DNA from: Hydrogenothermaceae bacterium
Lineage (GTDB): Bacteria > Aquificota > Aquificia > Aquificales > Hydrogenothermaceae
Assembly: GCA_015490675.1 (NCBI GenBank)
Contig: WFXI01000185.1
Location: 1 to 25,364 of the forward strand
Reading direction: 5' to 3'
DNA length: 25,364 nucleotides
This document shows, one piece after another, positions 21,491 through 25,364 of the stretch. A program made the position numbers and the translations under genes. Each line of letters begins with the position of its first letter. The stretch's first letter is position 1. The notes below the pieces were generated by a model. It saw nothing but the letters and a program-made list of their open reading frames with translations. It had not been told where the DNA came from and did no database searches.

Positions 21491-22801
21491 ATGGGAAAAT
21501 TAAAAGAAAAACTAAAAAAATACTTCAACTGGAAAGTAGCTCTCATTTCCCTTTTTCTTACCATCGCAATGTATAATGACGAGACTATGAAAATGACCAC
21601 AGACGAACTAATTATAGCCTTTTTCATATACTACGCTATAGGATACGGTATTGCAAAAGCTCTAAAAGAGAGAAAACACAAAAAACAACAAAAAGAAGAA
21701 ACCCAACCAGAACCAAAGCAAGAAGAACCCAAACCATCTGTTGAAGTCCTACCCAAAGACGCAACTCCAGAGGAACCGGAAGAGTTTGAACTACCAATTA
21801 GATATAAAAACTTATCAAGAAAACTTGCAAAAGAATTAGAGAAAGCTACAGATTTTCCCTATGATGAAATATCTCATTATCTATTTGAAGATAGATTTGC
21901 TTACAGATATACAAAACCAGAAAAACCAGAAAGACTATATTTATTAGACCTAAAATACCGAATAAAAACTTATTTAGAACTTCCACCAAGAGTCAAAGCT
22001 TTTGAAGTAGCCATATTCTACAACGAACCTATGATATATGTAGTTGTTTATGGATATAAAGAACTGACCCTTGATGACCCAGATAATGAAGATATGCATC
22101 TATTCCTTTTCAAAATAAGTGAAAAAACAGGAGAAATAACCAGATACCATTCTTACGGACAATTCTTTTTAGAAAATGTAAAAAGTTTATTGAGAAAAAA
22201 TGGAAAATATTATCTCAAATATCAAGTAAATAATGCCTTTTTGTATTCCAATAAAAAGGAGTTTAAACAAGAAGTCATAAAAAGTCTACAGGATGAAGAA
22301 GCCTATATTTCAAAATTACCCAGCTTTTTAAGCAAAAAAAGATTTAGCATTGAAACAGAAGAACTACTTAAAATAGCCCTTGCAAATAGAGAATTTTGCT
22401 GGGGATTAGAGGAAAAACTAAGAGAAACAGACCAAGAACTACCAATAAAAGATTTAGAAAAGCTGTTGGAACTTGCTATAGACCACTGTAGACTATCAAC
22501 ACAAGCAACCGTAATAGCAAAAATATTAGAACAGACCAGTACAAAGAATCCAGAAGAATTTAAAGCATACTTTGAAATCTATATAAATAAAGGATTTTTA
22601 GAAGAACTGATAAACAAAGAAAAAGAAGAAAACAGAAGATATATATCTCCAGTATTAAAGGAACTTGGGGAAAAACTCGCAGAAACACCCCACAAACAAG
22701 AAGCTCTTCAAATCCTAAACCTCGCATTAAAATACAATCCTAAAATAGCAGTTAAAAGACTAAAGAAAAAGTTAGAAAAAGAGCTTACAGAAAAAGCCTA
22801 A
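21491..22801 (+). CDS. membrane-anchored prophage cargo (moron) protein of unknown function (436 aa)
   Basis: Not recognised. The N-terminus has a basic stretch, then hydrophobic segments at about 14-28 (WKVALISLFLTIAMY) and 38-58 (DELIIAFFIYYAIGYGIAKA), then a charged proline-rich linker (about 66-100; repeats of KQEEPKP type), and a large soluble domain (from about 104) that is mixed alpha/beta in the middle and all-helical at the C-terminus. It has its own promoter and lies between repressor and phage end, the classic location of cargo expressed in the lysogen. A role in excluding other phages or in host fitness is likely by position only. GAAGG precedes the ATG at 7 nt. Confidence 0.85.
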   Translation: MGKLKEKLKKYFNWKVALISLFLTIAMYNDETMKMTTDELIIAFFIYYAIGYGIAKALKERKHKKQQKEETQPEPKQEEPKPSVEVLPKDATPEEPEEFELPIRYKNLSRKLAKELEKATDFPYDEISHYLFEDRFAYRYTKPEKPERLYLLDLKYRIKTYLELPPRVKAFEVAIFYNEPMIYVVVYGYKELTLDDPDNEDMHLFLFKISEKTGEITRYHSYGQFFLENVKSLLRKNGKYYLKYQVNNAFLYSNKKEFKQEVIKSLQDEEAYISKLPSFLSKKRFSIETEELLKIALANREFCWGLEEKLRETDQELPIKDLEKLLELAIDHCRLSTQATVIAKILEQTSTKNPEEFKAYFEIYINKGFLEELINKEKEENRRYISPVLKELGEKLAETPHKQEALQILNLALKYNPKIAVKRLKKKLEKELTEKA

Positions 22802-22828
22802 TTCTTATCCTTAAACTTCTTAGATGGA

Positions 22829-23149
22829 TGATACACTCGCCTTTAACACTTTGGATATAAACCAGATATACCAAAGCTTTCCTGATGAGACAGTCGCCTT
22901 TAACACTCGTGAGACACTCGCCTTTAACAGATTGAGACAGTCAAAACCAACAGAAAATCACTCAAAACCCCATTGAGTAAGACGGACTAAAATCTTTATC
23001 TACACAAAGAATAACAAAATTTATTTCCGTGAGACAGTCAGTCGGCTTTAACAAAAGTGTGAAAAAATTACCCATAGAAACAAAAAAATTTCTGCAAAGC
23101 CTTTTCTGTATTAGGTTATAATTAGATTGATACAGTAGTATTTAACTAA
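22829..23149 (+). repeat. array of six related ~22-bp repeats at the prophage left end, probable transposase binding sites
   Basis: Copies at 22829-22850, 22886-22907, 22910-22931, 22933-22954, 23030-23055 and 23128-23149, consensus TGAGACAGTCGCCTTTAACA. The fourth is degenerate in the middle and the fifth has a 4-nt duplication (GACAGTCAGTC). The last two share the extra AAAGTGTGAAA after the core. Multiple sites of this length in one orientation near one end are what MuA-type transposases use. The region 22802-23160 otherwise holds no gene that I can support. Confidence 0.75.
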
Positions 23150-23170
23150 AGTGTGAAAGTCTTATAAATA

Positions 23171-23189
23171 TATTTACTTCAAGTAAATA
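23171..23189. repeat. 9-bp palindrome just outside the presumed phage end
   Basis: TATTTACTT-C-AAGTAAATA. It is perfect but all AT-rich, and lies about 20 bases beyond the last end repeat. It may be part of the host target or of the phage terminus. I cannot decide which. Confidence 0.35.
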
Positions 23190-23318
23190 AAAAAATTTTA
23201 GATGCATAAATGCTTAATTTACATATCTTCAATATATCCACCGAATTGTAGAATTTTTGATGAATTTTCAGGATTTGAAACCAAATAGCATTTTTTGGGA
23301 AAATCCCTAAAAACCAAA

Positions 23319-23375
23319 TGCCCGAAGCGGGAGTCGAACCCGCACGCCCTTGCGGGCAGGGGATTTTGAGTCCCT
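23319..23375 (-). pseudogene. 3' fragment of tRNA-Leu(CAA), attachment-site scar
   Basis: On the minus strand the sequence runs from the anticodon arm (AGGGA, loop CTCAAAA with anticodon CAA at 23366-23368, TCCCC) through a long variable arm (TGCCCGCAAGGGCG), the T arm (GCGGGTTCGACTCCCGC) and the 3' acceptor strand TTCGGGC plus discriminator A. The 5' acceptor strand and D arm are missing: the bases beyond 23375 do not fold into them. Such a 3' half starting at the anticodon is the usual core duplicated when an integrase-type element enters a tRNA gene. It is not a working tRNA. Confidence 0.75.
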
Positions 23376-23898
23376 CTATCCCTGCAAGTATAACCTTTAA
23401 TTGATAATGGTTTTCTATTCTCACTATTACGAAGTCCGCCTATTGTCCCCTTTACCTGTCTGAATTGGGTTATTTACGATGTTTATTATACTATGACACG
23501 TGTTATTTATTTATTAACTCGTGTAAAATGTGTTTTATTTTTATCTTATCTTAGTTAAAAAATTTACTTTATCCCATATCAATTTATTACCCACTTTCTT
23601 AGCATAAATTTTTCTTTGCAAATAATATTTTTTCAAGGTTTTAAATCAAAGATTAGAACATTCTTCAGCTTCATTGTAGTGAACCACCTTTTATTCATTA
23701 CGATAAAATAAGCCTCATTCAAAAGATAGATAATGTTAATGAGGTTTTTTTATTCTAACTTTCTAACATTGCTGAAAAATATTTTTTTTATGAATTGCAA
23801 TTATTTAACTTTTATATAGAAGTTTTAAAAATTTTCTTAGAAACTTAGAAAAAAATAGAGTAATAATCATTAGCAACTTTTTTATAAATATACTCAAT
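23376..23898. other. AT-rich intergenic stretch, no gene supported
   Basis: About 520 bases between the tRNA fragment and the Fic gene. The only structures I can support are a plus-strand terminator at 23710-23751 and a short palindrome ACACGTGT near 23495. No frame with a ribosome site and a sensible protein is seen on either strand. Confidence 0.6.
23710..23751 (+). terminator. orphan intrinsic terminator on the plus strand
   Basis: Arms AAGCCTCATT (23710-23719) and AATGAGGTTT (23738-23747) pair over 10 bp (one G-T) around an 18-nt loop, followed by a run of T. No plus-strand gene precedes it, so it might end a small RNA or a gene cut off by rearrangement at the tRNA scar. Confidence 0.6.
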
Positions 23899-24852
23899 CT
23901 AAACTAAAAACATTTTGACTAAATCCTTTGTAGAATACCATGTTTTTTTAATTTTCACAGCCACTATCTTGCCTCTTTTTATTAACTGTCTTGTGCTTTC
24001 TGGAGAGTATCCTAAATCTTTTAGTAATTTATTTACAGGCTCAAGCTTTGTCCCTTTATCCTCATATTTTGCAATTATTAGTCTATCTAAACTTTCTCTT
24101 AATGCTTCAAGTATTAGTTTTTTTAAAATATCTGATTTTGCTTCTTTTAACTTTTTAGAAACTTCTTGTTTGTCTAGTGGTATATTTTTGTATTTAATAA
24201 ATAGATCAAATAACTGGCTATCAAATTCTTCTAATCCTTTGTAGTAGAACTGCTTCTTCTTATCTGTGCCTTTTATTATAACCAATGGATATCCATTGCT
24301 TATTAATATATAGTTTAGAAGTATCCTTCCAGTTCTACCGTTCCCATCTGTAAATGGATGTATTTCTTCAAAAAATGCGTGTGATACACAAATTCTATTA
24401 AAAAAGTTTTCATTTAAATTGTAAACATAATCAATATAAATTCTCATCCACTCTTCTATATAGCTTTCTGGAGGTTCAAATTTTGCTCCTGCTATTTTAA
24501 TTTTTTCTTTTTTAAATTCACCGTTAAACCCAAGTTCTTTATTTATCTGTCTGATTAATGGAATACCAAATAAAAACTCATTTGATTTATAGTTCTCATA
24601 AGCAAGACTGTATATAAATTTTGCTGTCTTAAAATATCTAACTGCTTCTTCTTGAGATTTAGAAACAGGTTTATTTCCTGCTAAAGCTTGTTCTAATTCA
24701 TCTTCATTTATAAAGTATCCCTCTATAAGGATTGAATTTCTCGTTTCTTCCTCAAGTAGATAAAGCCATTCTTTGTTTTCTATTACAGGCTCTGGAATTC
24801 CACCTAATTTGTCTAATAACTTTTTTCTTTCTACAATTAATTTTTCATCCAT
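23899..24852 (-). CDS. fic: Fic-domain AMP-transferase, class II, with C-terminal HTH-like domain (317 aa)
   Basis: Fic enzymes attach AMP (or another nucleotide part) to a hydroxyl group of a target protein. The core motif HPFTDGNGRTGR (residues 165-176) is complete, with the catalytic His165. An N-terminal inhibitory motif SILIEG (S40 to G45) fits the (S/T)xxxE(G/N) helix that blocks ATP binding, so it is a self-inhibited class II protein. The N-terminal Fic/DOC N domain is present (about 1-80) and the end (SPESTRQLIKRGKIVAVK) looks like a small winged helix. The ATG at 24852 has only a weak ribosome site. It lies downstream of the nucleotidyltransferase fragment, separated by an AT-rich gap, and outside the prophage. 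Confidence 0.93.
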   Translation of the reverse strand: MDEKLIVERKKLLDKLGGIPEPVIENKEWLYLLEEETRNSILIEGYFINEDELEQALAGNKPVSKSQEEAVRYFKTAKFIYSLAYENYKSNEFLFGIPLIRQINKELGFNGEFKKEKIKIAGAKFEPPESYIEEWMRIYIDYVYNLNENFFNRICVSHAFFEEIHPFTDGNGRTGRILLNYILISNGYPLVIIKGTDKKKQFYYKGLEEFDSQLFDLFIKYKNIPLDKQEVSKKLKEAKSDILKKLILEALRESLDRLIIAKYEDKGTKLEPVNKLLKDLGYSPESTRQLIKRGKIVAVKIKKTWYSTKDLVKMFLV

Positions 24853-24857
24853 TAACC

Positions 24858-24959
24858 TGTCCCGATAATTTTTTTAATTTCACACTACTTTGTTTAATAT
24901 ATTAATAAACCAATAATATAACAAGTGTCCCGAAAATGCCACTTTTTAGAAACGGGACA
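24858..24959. repeat. TGTCCCG repeats between the nucleotidyltransferase and fic genes
   Basis: TGTCCCG at 24858-24864 and 24926-24932, and its inverse CGGGACA at 24953-24959. The last two form an inverted repeat with a 20-nt spacer, followed on the minus strand by T-rich DNA and directly after the stop of the gene at 24963. It could be a terminator, operators for fic, or the end of an IS element; none is proven. Confidence 0.5.
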
Positions 24960-24962
24960 TTT

Positions 24963-25364
24963 TTAGTATAGTTCTAACTCTTTAATTTCCTCTTTTGATT
25001 TTTTATAAAGTTTTCTTCTTTTTCCTTTTAAATTTTGAGTTAGTTCGTGGATTTTATTTGCATTACATACTTTTAAAACCTCCAAGCCCTGTATTAAATC
25101 ATTTTGTTTTTTTACATAACTTTGCCTTCTTTGAGCTACTATCCATTTATGAATATGAAACCTTTCTGGAGATGGTAAAGGAATTTCTATACCTTCAACA
25201 TTTACATAAATGATATCTTCTAATAAATCACTTACAAAAGGAAGAGGAGTAGCATCAATATTTAGATTTTCTAATTTTAAAATTTTGCTTTTATAACCTG
25301 CTGGTTCTTCAATTATAAATTCTATATCTATATTTTCCCCTTTAAATGTTGCATAGCTATAACC
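24963..25364 (-). CDS. probable GSU2403-family nucleotidyltransferase-fold protein, 5' part outside window
   Basis: A frame open from the right edge to a TAA at 24963 (133 codons). The translation runs GYSYATFKGENIDIEF, then NIDATPLPFVSDLL, then PSPERFHIHKWIVAQRR and ends in basic helices (KGKRRKLYKKSKEEIKELEL). The phrase PSPERFxxHKxIVAxRR is the mark of the GSU2403/NTP_transf_8 family of nucleotidyltransferase-like proteins. The catalytic GS...DxD part would be upstream and is not visible, so activity cannot be judged. Confidence 0.65.
   Translation of the reverse strand, partial: GYSYATFKGENIDIEFIIEEPAGYKSKILKLENLNIDATPLPFVSDLLEDIIYVNVEGIEIPLPSPERFHIHKWIVAQRRQSYVKKQNDLIQGLEVLKVCNANKIHELTQNLKGKRRKLYKKSKEEIKELELY

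Larger units (their letters stand above)
1..23160 (-). mobile_element. Mu-like transposable prophage, left end and most of the head/tail genes (right end outside window)
   Basis: The stretch holds a DDE transposase of the MuA type, a MuB-type ATPase, a divergent repressor/early promoter, and then head and contractile-tail genes, which is the Mu plan. The left end is placed just beyond a cluster of short repeats ending near 23150. The exact terminal base is not visible: I see no clear TG/CA terminus or target duplication, because the other end is outside the window. The boundary at 23160 is therefore approximate (within perhaps 50 bases). Nearly all genes are on the minus strand. The repressor, the cargo gene and one small membrane protein are on the plus strand. 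Confidence 0.88.

Noticed and set aside
23179..23424. Minus-strand frame of 81 codons across the tRNA fragment
   Set aside because: It reads through the tRNA-Leu 3' half and has no protein-like features or ribosome site.
23397..23430. Possible CRISPR-like repeat near the tRNA fragment
   Set aside because: No second copy with regular spacing is present; there is no array in the window.
23376..23460. Possible 5' half of the tRNA-Leu gene, or a tRNA intron
   Set aside because: No acceptor strand GCCCGAA or D-arm pattern is found in the 85 bases upstream, so a complete tRNA is not supported.
24995..25213. Plus-strand frame of 72 codons opposite the nucleotidyltransferase fragment
   Set aside because: It is the shadow of the minus-strand gene, which shows a family motif and is open to the window edge.

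Overview
The window is AT-rich and is mostly one incomplete Mu-like (transposable) prophage, covering about positions 1 to 23,160, followed by about 2.2 kb of host or island DNA. Reading in the phage's own direction (right to left in these coordinates), the left end is an array of about 22-bp repeats (22829-23149) that look like transposase binding sites. Then come a cargo gene with its own promoter (21491-22801), an XRE-type repressor (20998-21423), and a divergent early promoter with operators. The early genes follow: a BcepMu gp16-type regulator, several tiny membrane proteins, a MuA-type DDE transposase, a MuB-type ATPase, an HU protein and a probable recombination protein. The right end of the prophage lies beyond position 1. 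The host cannot be named from this sequence. The low GC, the Lys/Glu/Ile-rich proteins and strong GGAGG ribosome sites would suit a thermophilic Aquificota-type bacterium, but that is a guess.

The late genes all run on the minus strand from about 14.6 kb to the left edge. They encode a protease with a nested scaffold, a DUF2190-like decoration protein, the major capsid protein, a small unknown, a 45-residue micro-gene, the large terminase, a small HTH protein, the portal, the baseplate spike/gpW/gpJ, two connector-type proteins, a MuF-type protein with a long C-terminal extension and an overlapping small partner, a tail terminator candidate, a 62-residue protein, sheath, tube, gpI, tail fibre and a fibre-assembly-like protein cut by the window edge. 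The order is unusual: the spike/gpW/gpJ block sits between portal and MuF. The tape measure and most lysis genes are not in the window.

The most striking regulatory signal is a conserved promoter-like element present four times (14613-14656, 4396-4439, 3867-3910 on the minus strand; 20143-20186 on the plus strand). Two copies share 45 identical bases. All four have a TGTAAAACAAA box followed, exactly 17 nt later, by a -10-like hexamer, and each points at a gene start. I read this as the phage's late promoter set. One copy overlaps a hairpin that would hide the ribosome site of its gene in read-through RNA but not in RNA started at the promoter. Another drives a small two-helix membrane protein encoded against the early operon.

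Right of the prophage lie a 57-nt 3' fragment of a tRNA-Leu(CAA) gene (23319-23375), which looks like an attachment-site scar of a separate integrated element, an intact class II Fic protein (23899-24852), and the 3' part of a probable GSU2403-type nucleotidyltransferase (24963-25364). The geometry of the tRNA scar would place the Fic and nucleotidyltransferase genes inside that second element.
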